A DNA stretch of 64,000 nucleotides from Gymnogyps californianus (Eukaryota; Chordata; Aves; Accipitriformes; Cathartidae), in the NCBI RefSeq assembly GCF_018139145.2, contig NC_059481.1:13814368-13878367 (forward strand). The letters are read 5' to 3'. A program made the position numbers and the translations under genes. This document shows, piece after piece, positions 12,676 to 26,589 of the stretch (within the stretch, counting starts at the first letter, position 1; each line of letters begins with the position of its first letter). The notes under the pieces are model-generated. The model saw nothing but the letters and a program-made list of their open reading frames with translations. It had not been told where the DNA came from and made no database searches.

Positions 12676-15600
12676 TCATTTCCAGCCCTGTTCTTTGAAA
12701 TTCCATGCTTAAACTCCTGTAAGACCCCAAAGAGAGAGCACCTCTTGGGAAGATCTGAACATCTCCTCTTCATATTGCAATGAGTGGAAGTTGAAATCAT
12801 TTGTGTAATACGATGGGGCCAACAGGTCTTTCTCTTTCATAGCTCAGATGTGTACTGATTTAATAACTCCCATTACTCCAACGTTGTCATAAAGCTTACC
12901 ATGAATTGCAATCAGTCTAGTTTACATTTTAAGCATTACTTTTTCTTAAATGAGGGACTTGAAACCATTTTTGCAGATTGACGACATCAGAAGATTTTCC
13001 AACTTAATGAAAAAATCCAAATGACCGCGTAATATTTTCAAAGAACAGACTGATGGAGGCTGGCCTGTTGTCAGAAAAATAGTGTATGAATTAACTTTGC
13101 TACGTTATGATTTAATTTAAAATTAACTTACGGTTTGTTGACAACATTCATATTTCATAGAATAGGTGTAGGGTGCAAGTTTTCTGTATTTCCTACCATG
13201 AAGGAAAAAAAACCATTAACTCTGACATCTGTTTTTAGCACTTTCCTTCATATTTTTGGATGAATGCCTGGCAAAAGCTGGAAAACGACTAAGAGATCAA
13301 CCAAAGATGGCCTAAGGGCCTGTTCCCAGCTGGTACGACATCTGGAATGTTATATATAGTGGATAAATTCAGAGTTGTAGTTTAATAAGATTGGTATTCA
13401 AGCATTCGGCCTACAGCAAAGGAAAGGACAGTGAAGCTGACAGCATGCGTGGTGCATATATGTCAAGGTGTCTGAAATATAATTTGCTGGGTTTTCACTT
13501 TCATTTTGGCAGATCCCTTATGCTTATATATAAACTTTCATCCAGTATTGTTTTGAACCCTTACAAAATAAAGGGTGAAGTCATATTGGTATTATATCCA
13601 GAATCTTATCTTTTCACTAAGCTTAGAGTATGTCTGGGTTTCTTTCTTTTTTCTTAGGAAAAAAGTGCTAAAGACAGATTTTTATGAGCTGACTAGAAAT
13701 AACTTAAGCTGCTACCTTTGCAAATTTTAAGTATATGCAGTCTTTTACAGTGAAGATTTTACAGAATCATAAACTATTCAGGAATCTGAACTTGTGCTGT
13801 ATGGAACCATACTTGCAAGATTTATGTCTCAGAAGACCTGGGTTTTTTTCTGTTTAGGGTTTAGTTAATCTTCTGACTGTCTAATCTCCAAACTGTAATT
13901 AAATGTGTTGCTAGACAAGCCCAACAAAGTTGCAGGCAGGGATCAGTGGAGAACCATCTGCTTACAACAGCTCTGAACGTGGTAATGCTAGGTCAAAAAA
14001 AAGAGCTGAAGGTGATTTCTGTTTGCAGTCCTGTAACTACACTATCAGTATGCTTGCAAGTCCCTCTCCCTTTGCATTGCCTTTTTGTGTCCCAGTATAA
14101 GGTGAGCATTGCATATGTTTTGCATTGCAGCCCAGAAAAGGATATAGTGTGTGTGTCTGGTCCTGCAATGGGCAAATCAGTTCATGTGCCTGGGCCCAGA
14201 CCATGGCGCAGGGCTGCAGCTGGGAGAGAGTTTGCCGAAGCATCTCTGTATGGGGCTGTGCTGTTCTGCGCACGATCCCTTTCTGTTTTGCAGCACTGTG
14301 GTCTTCTCTCTCCGATCTGCATCTTTCCTGTAGGATGCTGGAGCAGGGGGTAGTCTGTGGAACTACACTTCTAATTTGTAAGTCACAGGACTGTGGCAAG
14401 GGAGTGTGGAGGAGGGTGTAGTGTGTGAAATGTGACAGGGCTGTAATTGATAGAGAGGGGTGTAATGTAAGGTCTTATTCCTCCGTTTTTTTAAAAAGGA
14501 CTCGCTTGATAATTCCTCAGCACATTGTGGTTATTTCTATATTATTTATTACTATGCAAGATCTTGTAGGTGAAGACAAGGTACTTGAATATGATTTGGC
14601 AGGAGACCAACAGAGTCTAGGAGGAGATGGACCTAGAGTGGGAGGAGAGATGACTTTTGCAGCTGCACTTTGGTAGCGGTTTAGATTTGGAGGTGGGAAG
14701 GCCAGATGTGAAATGACTGCAGCTGACAAGGAGAAAGCTGATTTGTCTGCAGGGTAGTGTCACTAATTGCTGTTTATCTGGTGGGGATGTCAACAAAATC
14801 TTATTATAAATTTGGGTATGTGGTGCAGGTATATGTGCATGTAGTGCAACTGAAGCTTAAGAGGCTGAGATCATACAAAACAAGAACAGTGTAGGCTGTT
14901 CATTCCATGATAATACTAACAAGATAGAAATATTTAATTGTTATATGTAGGAAAACAGAAAAAAAGGGGTGATTACCTTGCAAATCTTGTGACTGTCTCC
15001 TCCTTACCCTTTCTTGTGCTCAGCCAAACTTGCTCTGTCTTAGTGAGTTTGGGGATAGCCAGCAAAATCCCTAATGATATCTACTGCTTTATTCTGGTAT
15101 GCAAAATAATAGTAACAAAATCTAATTCTAGGTGGTGCTTACAAAGTAACATACTTTAAAAGAACAGATATTCTTGTGAGAGGAACTTAGCACCTCCTAT
15201 CACAGAATGTGAAGTGATTGCTTCGGCTTTCTTCTTTTCCTTTTGGTGTGATTCCACTTCTGTAGTATCTGTAATTGCAATACTTTCTATCTAGTAGTGC
15301 TCTGAAGAGATCCAGAGTCTCAATGGATTGTTAACCAACATGCTCACTTTTCACTTTTCTGTATATAGACTGGTTATAGAATATTTACAGTTGACTCAAA
15401 ATTCTTCAGACTGAATATCTTGAATATTACTTTGCCTTTGGAGTTGCTACCATTGTCTGTTTTGATCTTAGCCCTTCCCTGGTTCTTCTGTTCTTCTGTC
15501 CAGATAGACTGCGTCGCATGCTTTCACAGGCAAGTCTCCAAGCACTCAGGTAGCCTAATGGGTCTTCCCAGTCTGAGACACAGCTGTTTTTCTACTAGGA

Positions 15601-16559
15601 TAACTTTCACTTTTTCCAGACTATAAACAATGCGTATTTAGAACAACAAAGTGGCCACCTAAACCAAACATTATGTTAAGGCGTAACATGATGTTAGCAC
15701 CACAGTCTTGTGTGATTTTTACAGTAACGTATTGCCCAGTCTCACATTGCTATCTGTTAATTTAAAACTGGTATAATCTGATGAAAATAAACAAACAAAA
15801 CCCCCAGTGGTATTGGAAATGGGGGGGGGTGTCTGTCAATTTTAAATCTAAGACTGCTAGCTGTTTTCATAAGCTTTTACGTGTTTGGGGTCTGATCCTG
15901 TGCTTGTAATGCAGACCAAACTTGCTATGTCCCTGTTATCTGTGCAGTAAGAAATTATGTGAATTAAGTTAAACCATATGGAGTAGATATTAGTTTACAT
16001 AAATAGTGTAGATTTAGTTGGAGGAGTACTTTCACTTTGAAAATGAAGGATGTGCTTGGTTCTTAGTTGGAATTTAATAATCATGTTAAAACAGCTGTAC
16101 ACTTTCTGGAAGAAACCTATTGTTATTGTCAACACTTTATCTATTAAAGACCATTTTGTATAAGATTTTATAACATATTATACTTTGGGTATGAAATATT
16201 AGTGCCAGGAACGGAAGGATTTACTCTTCCGTACACAACTCCCTATGTAGCTTCTTTGGTAAATGAGTTACACAACGCAACATGAATATAATGTTTCTAG
16301 ATCTAAATAGTTTGTTCCTACAATGACAGAAAGTGTTTATGTATACCCCTTTGTATTCATTGCACACACTTATGTAGACGCTGTTATTCTGAAGTGAAAA
16401 CACTGTCTTGTTTATTAAGGAATATGTGTTTATTTTTAAATGGAACAATGCTACTAGCAATCATGTAAACCACTCTGTAAATGGAATTTTACCAGGGTGT
16501 GGTATGTACTCTTGTCTTCAGGAGTTGATTATTATCATTCAAGAAGGTGGCAAAACTCA

Positions 16560-17760
16560 TAGAGCTTCAATGCAGTCTCATCGAGGGGGATCTGATAAGA
16601 ATTTCGTACAGAACTTTGAAAGAACTGCACATGAAATCATAGCTCTGATAGCAGGAATTTTTAACAAGTCTATCAAAACAAGGGTGGTACCAAGTGGCTT
16701 GGGAATAGCTAATGTAGTACTGAAATATACAGAAGGGAAAGAGCCAGGAAACTCTGAGCGTGTCTGTCTGATCTTAAGTGTATAAGGCTTTGGAATGCTT
16801 TTTGAGGAAGGAATAATTAATAACATAAAGGTAAATGGAAAACTGAAGAAAATGGATTTATCTGGAAGATCAAACTTATCCTAACTCATTTTATACCTTT
16901 CTTTGATCATTTTTTTTTTTCCTTAAATGAGGGGAATACAGAGACCTCATTTATTTGGACTTTGGTAAAGACATTTGATATAATGCCATGCTGGAAATTA
17001 ACTTAGAGGAGATGCCGTCTGGTGTGTGAAGTGGGAAATGAATAAGGAATGGGAGAGGAAGATAATTGACTGTGCCAAAAGAGGAATACGAGCCTAGAGA
17101 AAGGTTACACACAGCGTCACTCTGGGACTAGAGCTGCTTAATGTTTCATTAATGACTGGGACAAAAAAAGATTAAGATTGGACTCATTACGCTTTATGAT
17201 AAGATAAAGTTGGGAGGAACTGTCAACACAGATGAGTATGAGAACAATACAGTAATAACTGGATGACCTTGAAGATGGGAGTAATGAAACAAAGTGCATC
17301 ATCATGCACATAGGGACCACCAGCAAAAATTTCTTCTTGGAGCTCGTAAATGGGAAGAAGGCAATGTAGAACTCAGTTCTAACTTACTAGTACTGCTAAG
17401 GTCTAATATGGAAAATAACATTCAGAAAAAAACAGAGAAAGTTTATCAGTGTGATTAGGGAATGGACAGCTTATTTTATAACAGGTTTCTTTTATACTGG
17501 CTGAAGAAAGGTGTTGATGAAATATGATTGCTCTCTGTCACTGCATGAGGCTAGAAAAGGCGAAGTAGTAGTGTTTAAAGACACTGTGGGCACACCAATA
17601 AGTGTATTGGCCTTCAGTTAATCTTACTATGGAGATTAGAGGGAGGGTTTCTAGCCATCTTATAAGATTCTGAAGTAGCTGCCCAACAGGAGTATTGAGA
17701 GGGGGAGCAAACTGATGTGTTTCATTATGATACACAATCATTTATAAAAATGTGATGCTA
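16560..17760 (+). mobile_element. CR1-type LINE relic, sense orientation, reverse transcriptase and 3' part
   Basis: This is a decayed non-LTR retrotransposon. The frame ending at 16785 reads IANVV, then after a few residues EGKEPGNSERVCL, matching the CR1 reverse-transcriptase block whose usual form is ANV.P.KKG.K.DPGNYRPVSL. At 16952-16969, in a different frame, YLDFGK followed after a one-base shift by a TTTGAT codon pair matches the YLDFSKAFD motif. From 17115 to 17160 the sequence resembles the LGP.LFN.FINDL block, and 17195-17330 resembles the following AD-type and leader-conserved DNA. About 17640-17705 resembles the 3' end coding region (TTTCTAGCCAT...GGGGGAGCAAA). The order of blocks is correct for CR1. 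Frameshifts and stops make it inactive. Exact ends are uncertain; the 5' end may extend left of 16560. Confidence 0.82.
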
Positions 17761-20700
17761 CTGCAAGTCTGTATTTGGAGCCTCAGGAACTCCATTCCAG
17801 AACTGCATTTTTTTGGAGTACCAGTTCTGGGAAAATACATGTCATGCTGGTCATGCACGCACATTTGAGTTGATTAACACATTGGCAGACAGATGTGGTA
17901 TCTCTTCAATGTTCAACTAGTTTGTGCGTATGTTATTTTACGTGCTTTAATAAATATTTAGTAACTAATACATGAAATTAACAGTAGATTCAGGGACATT
18001 CCTAGCCTGTATTAGTTGCTGAAGTATTTGCGCATTGCTCATTCAGATTTTTTCCTTGTTACAATAATTTTTCTTAGCAACCTTTATAGTTATTAACCTC
18101 TTTGTTTAAAATAAAATTCCTTCCATTAACCCAACATTTCACAGATGACATGCAGAGATGAAGAAAACTTCCAGCCGTTTTTTTGCCAATGAGCAGTAAT
18201 GCATATGCATCCAGATACTATTCAAGTTGGTTTGGCAATAGCACTGTAACTTTATAGGTTTATATGCTTACACTAGGATGGTTCCTGCTGTTTTAAGTAT
18301 TGTCCAGAGGATATATTTTCTTAAATGAAAATTGCTTGAAACCATTCATTTTTTTGTGTGACAAATGAAGGTATCAATTACTTTCTCTTATTGCCTGTAA
18401 GGAATAGGAAATGTTAATGAAACTCAACTTCTGAACCTCCTGATTGGTAAATTCTTGGCCACCATGTCGAAAGATCATTGTTGCGGATCAAGCAAGTGCT
18501 CTGTTTTACTCTTTAAAGGTCACACACGAGATGCAAAAATAGGTGAGCAATAAAAAGGGGAAGGTATTTGAGAATATGTATAATGTATTAAAATTTAATC
18601 CCAGTTGTCGTTAAGCATGATATTATGGCAGATCTACCTGCTCCCTCCTTTTGTTCATCTCTATTCTTTTGTCTGGCCTTATGTTTTCTGCTTAAATCTC
18701 TGGTCCAAAACTGTTGAAAGCAAAAGCATTGGGATTTCACTATGGGAATTCTTCTACTGACTTCAATGAGTCTCATTTTAAATCATGAAACAGTTTTCTT
18801 TTTCTTTACATAAAGATGTGGTATTTTATAGCTCACATGTTGCAGGCTGTTGCACTGAGACTTTAATGTGTGTAGTGATTACAGGATTGTGCCCTTAGGA
18901 GTCTAGAAAAGCAGGAGATTGAGTGTAGATCCATTTTAACTCAATTCTGCCTCTGAGACTGGATTCATGCTGAAGAAGAGTGGGGCACTGCTGATTTCCA
19001 GTGCAATTAGACTCTACATTTTACACATACTTTCTGAAGGATCTAGCTGGTAGCATGAAAGGTCTGTATCAGTTATAAGCTGTGTACTTTAAATCTTCTG
19101 CCCTCATGGATTGTATGTTTGAATTTCATGTTTCCCTTAAGCCTAGGGTTTTTATCCAGAGTCTCCAGACCTGTTTTTGTCTCTCTAATGTGCAGTTAAG
19201 CACCAGGCTTCAGGTGGGAGGGTGACAGCTAATAGCTGGAGGCATTAAACCTTAACTGTTTGTCAGCTGTACCTGACTTTTTGTGGAGAGTGATTAAAAC
19301 TGCTCAAGTACTTTTACCGAGACAAACTCGCTGGAGCATGGACAACGGTTTTGTCTCATAGCAAAAGCCTTTCTGTTCTTACTTTGGAGACAAATTTTGA
19401 ACAGGCTTTCTGAGGTGGAAGGGGTCCTTCGTAACACTGTGCAGGGAGATAGTGTTAGGCATTCATGCAGAATTACCAGACAGGTATGTCGTGTGCCTGA
19501 GTCATTACTTCTACTTTACCCAGCAGTATTTTGGCCTAAAATCATAGATAAGATAAAAGGTAACACAGAAGCATGGAAGCAAAAGCCTTCTGTTTATTTT
19601 AGACATATTGCTAGTCATTTGCCCTCATATAACTCTGACTAGTTACGGGGAGTGATTTTTGGTATTCCACATTTCTGCCAAGCAGAGAATCACATGAAAA
19701 TAAACAATTTTTACCACTCTTAATGCTTTAATATATCCTTATAGTTGTTAAAATAACATTTGTAATTTTTTACTGGAAATACTTATATTTGTTATCGTTT
19801 GTTTACCAACTCAGAAACGTACTGGCATGTGCAACATTCGCTCTTCCAGATGAAAAAGGGATGATCCACTTGACACAAGTAGCAGAGCTCCTCTGCACAA
19901 CCTTAGAAATCTTCACTTTGTAGATGAGGTCATTTGAGGATATTGTGTTTGCTCACATTTCAGCAGAAATCACTATTAAGGCTGAATTGAGATAAGAGTT
20001 TGCCAGTCATAAAATGGATGGCTTAAAAATTGGCTGGCTATTATGACCACTTTTTATCTGTGGCCGGAACAGGGAGTATGTTTGAGACATCCTGTGTGTG
20101 TTTTCAGATAATGCCCAGCAGACTCATAGACGGTGGCTCTGGATGGACAGGGCAATTAGCTGGGTGCTCCTTTGCTGTTTAGGTCTGGGTGACTTTGACT
20201 TTCAGTGTCTAACTGCTTAGCTCCTTTTTAGTCTGGTCTCTTAGTAAGACTTAGTGAAGAAGGTATGTACGTACCTGTGTCTCAGTTGTCACCTAATAAT
20301 TTTTTTTTTTGCTGATTTCATCCAAATTTGACAGAGGTGTGACAGACCCCACCATGTTAAGTTACTATATGATTTGTTCAAATAGGCATTTATGTGGAAT
20401 GGAGAAGTGCTACGAATGGCCTTTACTTGAGTGAAAGGCTGCAGAATGAGTTAAGCCTGTATTAGACATCAGAGAAACCACATGGGATCTCAGCCTTGTT
20501 ATACAAATCCATAGGGAACCTGACTTACTTGGTTCAGAGACCTGTGTAAAGTATTTGTGAAAGTGTACTAGCTTATATGTGGCAGTATAATGGATGAAAT
20601 GCAAATGCTCCCCTGAAGCTGGTTGTGAATGCAGTGCCATGTAGACTGTGAATCACAGTATTTCTCATTTCTCTTGTTTCTTTTAGTGTGAAAATGTATG

Positions 20701-21529
20701 TTGTTGGGGTCAATGCAAAGCTCAATGGCAAAGTTAGATCTGCACAGGTGTGAGGAATTTGCTCCATCATTGGCAGAAAACTGCATGAGAAAAAAGCACA
20801 AGTGCAATATCTCACCTGTACAGCTTACCTCACAGCATCAAAAGCCAAGATTTTGATATATATATTATTAAAGCCAAATACATATAGTATCTATCTATAT
20901 CTATATATTCATTATAGTCCCTTCAGGAAACAATGTATTCTTGTGGCTAAAGCACAGAAGTAGCCATCAATTTTGGATATATTCTCATATTTCTGATTTT
21001 GCCAAGGTTTCCTGCAGACCTGTCAGGCTCAGGTGTTGAATGGGAGACTCCGCAACTGGCTGTTCCTTGTGCTCCCCTGCAGCTGGAGCTTGTTCTCTGC
21101 TACTGTGGGGCTGTGGCCTTCCCTCAGAGACTCCAGACACAGCTGCTCTGGCAGATCCTTTTGTTTGCATTTGGCACTGGGATCCCGGAGCAGGGGAAGG
21201 GCCAAAGCAATGTATTCTGCTGCTTTTGGTTTGTTTCTGAGTGAGGAGCTGCTAAAAGACATTTCACTCTATAGCCCAGTACTGTGGCTTTGGCATATCG
21301 TGTGGGCCAAGACAGCTTTTCCCATGTCATGTTACCTGATGTGCCAAAAGTTTCTCCTCATGTATTCAGCATGACCCATCTCATGCGCTGATGCAGAAGA
21401 ACTTTGAGGGTTGGATCCTATGGCACGTGAGAAGTGCTAAGCTTTCCAAATGTAAACCCAGACAACTGTAAACTCTACTTTGCATGCTTTGGCCTTGCAG
21501 GACTTCAGGGTGGGGGAGGATTGTTAATG

Positions 21530-21628
21530 CGTATCTCATCTGTGTAATTAGATAGTGCTTTTGTAAAGTGCTGTGAGATTCTGGGTTGAATGGTGCTACA
21601 CAAAGTTAATAGATATCACATTATTACA
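21530..21628 (+). repeat. MIR/CORE-SINE 3' relic
   Basis: ATTAGATAGTGC followed by TTGTAAAGTGCTGTGAGATT, then GGTGCTACACAAAG and an ATTATTAC end match the 3' part of MIR-type SINEs (the TGTAAAGCGCTTTGAGAT...CTATATAAG form seen in sauropsids). It is strongly diverged. Family assignment is by memory of the consensus. Confidence 0.6.
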
Positions 21629-22321
21629 GAACATTTAAACCTTTCTCTGAACACTACCCTGTGAAGAGTTCTAGAGATGTATGCCCCACTAAACAAAAAT
21701 ACAGACACTGGAAGTGGTCTCTGTGTATTTGTTCTTTTTGCATTATTTTAAGATTTTCTATGGGCTATATCATGAGAGTACAAACTTCAATGTGTATTGC
21801 TTATTATAAAACTGGAAGTGCTGTGGTTTCTAAATGGCAGAGTACTGAACCTGGGTTGTCTTTAACTTTTCTGATACTGATATTTTTAAAAGCTTCATAT
21901 GTATTTTGGTTGGAATTTTTAATGAAACTATATCAGATTGGTAGTAGATGTCAGTTAGAAACAGATGTGACATTTAACACACCCCCTCCAGCCAAGGTAT
22001 GGTCTGATAACTGAAGAGTACAGGTATTCTTGAAAGGAGTTGATATCAATCTACTTGGATACTGAGTTCATTTCAGGCTTGTGTTAGGAGTCCTTGATGG
22101 AAGACAGGAGGCAGTGTATATGTGTGTGCGTGTGTATGTATTTTTAGGGATTTGCAGCAGTTTCAATGCCAACTGTTTTTGTACTGCTTTTTTAAAAGAA
22201 CTTTTTTTAAGGCACGTCTAGAAATGCAGTCCATTGACTAATCTGTAGGTAGCTTTTTAGAGGATCTTTCTTTTCTTGCAAGGTTACCAGTTCATGACAA
22301 ACCTAAATGGGGCTGTCTTGT

Positions 22322-22349
22322 CTTGCTACTATGTTTTCATAGTAGCAAG
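22322..22349. other. Perfect 12-bp inverted repeat with 4-nt loop
   Basis: CTTGCTACTATG at 22322-22333 is followed by TTTT and then its exact reverse complement CATAGTAGCAAG at 22338-22349. In the intron RNA this would form a 12-bp stem with a tetraloop. Flanks do not extend the stem. Confidence 0.9.
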
Positions 22350-25300
22350 CCTTTCTTGTGTACATGGGATTATTGGGCGAGCCTTTGGGCTTGTTTTTAA
22401 TGCAATGTTAAAAGAGGAGTGGATATAATTGCTCAGGATTTCATTTTTAAATATAATATTTCTCTTATCTCTGTAATATTTTTTGAAAAAGCTATCACTT
22501 GGAGGTAGTCTGGCTTCATTTGAAAATGAGAATTAATTAACTTCAAGGCAATAGTTGTTAATATATTTGTTCAAAACCACCCACTACTGGGCTTCAGTTT
22601 GATGTATAAAACAGTTCTCTCTTATCATACAAACTTTAATAGTTAGCTTTTGTTCATGGAGAACTGACAGAGTGAAGTCAGTTTTTGCTGAGACAACACT
22701 ACTGAAATAACAGAATGAACAAGCTATGACTGAAAAGAGCCTTAAACGTATATGTTGTGATTGTGCCAGGGCTAATGTTTGAATTTATGAAAGAATTTAG
22801 ATAAGCAATATGATGCAATGCTTTCAGAATTTAGAAGAAAATAATTTTCTTCTTTGAAGCAAAGGAGTCTGAATCATTGGTTTGAATATGTGAAAAAGAA
22901 CATACAAAGTTTTGTGTATGAAAGATTAGTAGAACCCAATGTGGCAATTGTAAATGTAGAGTCGGGGAAATATTCATTATGCATAAGCTCAGCACAATTA
23001 AGGAAGTTTGCAGCTTTTGGAGCTTTTATGGGCGTTGTGCATTTCTGCATGTGCAGGTCATTGTTGTGCCCAGTTTTCACTTGACAATGATACTGCAATA
23101 GTTTTCATGTGTAGACCTCCCCTCTCTAACTAAAAGCCACTCAATTTGGCTTTTGTTCAGCAGAATGAATCTTGAAGACTAAATGGAAACACCCATTAAC
23201 GCAGAGTGTACCTACCAGGTCTCCCACACTGCAGTATGCTGTGCATGAAAGCTTGTACAGGCTGACAGTTTGCTTCCTGGCATTTGATTCTGTTCTAAAG
23301 TACATATTCACAGTACAGGTTTGCAGAGGGTGGTTGCAGTAGGCATCAACTCTAATCCAGCAGTTGAGAGCAGCTGCAACACTGCTGTGGGCCGTACTTC
23401 ATATTGTACGTTAAAGACCTAGAGGTTTCAGTAGAGGGTTCTCAACTGCCTTTTTGCTTTAAAAGGTGGCTTGAAGCTTATGCATAATCTGTACGTTCAG
23501 TGGCTTGAGATGTTTTCACTGGGTGATGCTATCAGTTTGAGTAGATGCATATAATTTGCATATGTACATGGAGTGTATAGGAGGCATAGCACTGATAAAG
23601 GTATCAAACCCACAGAAATAACATCTAAGATAGTTGCTGTTTTTCTGACTTCATAAGGAAGAACTTAATGCTGAGGTCCATGGTAATAACCTTTGGAAAA
23701 TCTGCCTATGGTTGATTGTAAAATTACTTTAAATAGCTAGGATGACACACTAATAATAAATATTGTTGTGGTCATAAAATTGGTCCTTGTTTTTCCAGAG
23801 ACAGCAACATATTTCTGCAAACATGTAATTCAATCATAATTCCTGTGTATAGCACAGGATGTTACCAAAGAGTTTGGAGTGAAAGAAAGGAGGCATGGAT
23901 CATTCAGCGCAGACTGGGGACTCTGCTTTCTGAACAATTCAGACTGTATGCAGTTACCCCCACTTGGTCTGAGAAGAGGTTGAGTTCTTGCTCCTTGCAA
24001 ATGGAATGCTTTTATCTACATTTTTATTTAAGTAGGTGCTGAAATAAAGATTAACACAAGCAGGGTGGAAATGTACTTTATATGGCACCTCTTCCTCTAG
24101 GACAGGAATAGTGCTACAGCAATGTGACTAGGTAGCTAATACTGGGGTTCTCAGACTATAGGCCAGACGTTGCTGCTCTTGATAGAGCAGAAAAATCCAT
24201 TGAAATCAGTGGGAGCTCATATTAAAGATCGAAGGATACAGACCCATATTTTCTGAGTCAGCAGAGTGGACAGGGTTTCCTGCAATACAGCATAAGAAAG
24301 GCAAAACTGTGTTTCTCTTCTAAAGTCCCTTGACTACAGAGTTTGGAGAACTGTGATGCTAGTACACCTATAAAAGTACATTGCAGAGAAATGAATCAAG
24401 ATGTATTCTTTAAAAAATAAGTAGGATTTGTGGTACCTTTCAAAGGGACAATAGAACAGACTGACAGGAAAAACATCCCAACCACGTATTGCACCTAATT
24501 GCTGCAAAATGTATTTTTTTTCAGTGTAGGAGATGACTCATATTGTGATAGGGATTAGTCTTTTATTCCAGAGTCATTGGTTCAAAGTGAATAGAGATTA
24601 CTATAATTCCCTGAAAGAATTGGAAGAGAATGAGATAGTGATTTCTATCACCTTAGATACTAAAAAGAAGAATCAAGACTACATGCTTTATGTCATCTTA
24701 CAGTTTGTAGAGTACTAAGTTAGAAGAAATATAAATATATAAATATTCTATTTGAAATTTGAATTTGCCAAGATTCTTTAGGACCCTTTTCTCTTTTTAT
24801 GTTTTCCTTGTTTATGGTGGAGGGTGGGGTAACATAATTGACTTCAGTTTATGGCATTAAAATTTTCTCATTATATCTTTCCCTTTGGAGAAGAGTTTAT
24901 AGTATAGTCTGTGTCTTAGATTCACAGACGTATAAAAATGTAGTAACACTTTTGGTTCACTTCACAGAGCGCATACACTAATAGGCACACCCTTACTCTA
25001 ACAGATATCTATAACAGATTCCCTCTCTGGCTGCTGATTCCCACTAGACATAGGTATAATAGGCATGCACACCCATAATACGTACGTGTAACAACAGAAC
25101 AGAAAGAAGGCGAAAGAGCTTCTCACGTCAGGTGATTCTGTGCATAGCGTGGAAAATTCTTGAGTATCTTTACTGCCTGGAGAAAGGGCACTTTACTGTT
25201 ATTCTGTCCTGGCTTATTGGAGTATCTCTGTTAGGAGGCCTGGCACTAGGCAGGGCTGAATGCCTTCTCCAAATTCAGAGATGAAATGTGCTCATGTTTC

Positions 25301-25589
25301 GCTCCTGCTTTATTTTTATATATGACATTATGTGGCTTCATAGGAGAAAACAAAGCAGGAACCATCACTGAAAATGAAATTTTAAAAAATTTAATCCATG
25401 ATGTAATAACCCACTTATTGGGAAAAAAAAAATTAAAAATAAAACTACCCTAAAATGCCTTTTCTGATGGGTGAGTGGTGGTGTAATAAGAGTATAGGTT
25501 TTTTAAAGTAATTTATCATGTAATTGTCATTATTCCCATGCTACATTTTTCTCTATAAGATTAGGAAGCAATGGCATTCTTTATGCTTA

Positions 25590-25890
25590 ATGGCACAAAC
25601 AATTATAGTACTGACTTGGCACTGTTTTGCTGCTTTGGCTGGCTCTGATGCTGCTGGCTTTTAAATTGGCTGCAAAACAGCCTGTGGGACCGATGTATAA
25701 TCGGTCGCCTGTTGGCGCATGGTTCTGGATAGCATTTTTCCTTTGACTCATCTCTGATTGCAGGGAATTTGCTATGGGCTGTAGCATATTTGGGAATATG
25801 GCTGTATGCAAGTTCCTTATGAGCTATATGCAAAGTCCCTTTTATGGTGAAAGCAAATTGTTTCACATATAACATGAAAATAGGCACCAT
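25590..25890. promoter_or_regulatory. Candidate conserved non-coding block (possible enhancer)
   Basis: This block stands out from the AT-rich intron by moderate GC, three CpGs in a short stretch (TCGGTCGCCTGTTGGCGCATGG near 25698-25722) and compact motif-like words: an exact AP-1 site TGACTCA near 25744 and TATGCAAAG near 25828. No repeat family is recognised in it. It has open frames on the minus strand, but these overlap each other and have no domain. The call is an inference from composition only; alignment across amniotes would decide it. Confidence 0.25.
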
Positions 25891-26589
25891 CCCTATTTAT
25901 TGTTTTATTGCTCCTTGGGCTTTCTTTCTGAATTTAATATTATAAACTCTTTCTAATGTTCCAGCTCCAAAATCTGTGTGACTGAGTTTTGCCAAATAGT
26001 GCTTGTACTATGCTTCGATATTATGCTGCTGAAATTAAGATTGAACCAAACTGAACATCCTTGTAGTACTCTTTTGTGGCTGAAATGACATCAGCCTGTG
26101 TAAGTGTTTCTTGAGGAACCTAGTAAGAGCTGAAGCAAGGAAAAATGAGGAGACAGGCCAGATCATTAATATTGTAGTGCCTTTCTTCGTAGTATATTTA
26201 TGGTTCCCTTTATGCAGAGACCTTTGGGGGATGGAGAGTCGGTCAGTTTTGGTGATCACATGTTGACTTGACAATGGAGATGATAGTTGCTGATGGAGTT
26301 ATAGAGCAGCTCAGTGTTCCTATTTGACTGTCTCAGAATGTAAGTGCTGCTCCCTGAAGTGGGGATTGCTTTGTAAACTTCTGCTAGACCAACATTTATA
26401 CCCTTGAACTATCTGTTTGCGGTTACAAGCCGCATAATGTTCTTGCTTACTTGTCAGACCCATGCAAAGCACAGTGCAAATATTAATAAGTGTAGTAATA
26501 CTTAAAGCGTCGTGAAAATACTATTTATTTCTGTGCTGGAGGTATGCAGGGCTTACCGCTAAGATGTAGGGCTGCAATCTGGGAATACT

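Noticed and set aside
13946..14421. Overlapping open frames of 135, 120 and 98 codons on both strands
   Set aside because: Frames overlap on both strands in a slightly GC-richer patch where stops are rarer; no domain or homology recognised, and the region lies deep in an intron.
16408..16785. 125-codon + strand open frame as a novel gene
   Set aside because: Its C-terminal half matches the CR1 reverse-transcriptase block, so it is part of the LINE relic.
21661..22014. 117-codon + strand open frame with hydrophobic stretches
   Set aside because: Hydrophobic runs arise from T-rich DNA; no recognisable family.
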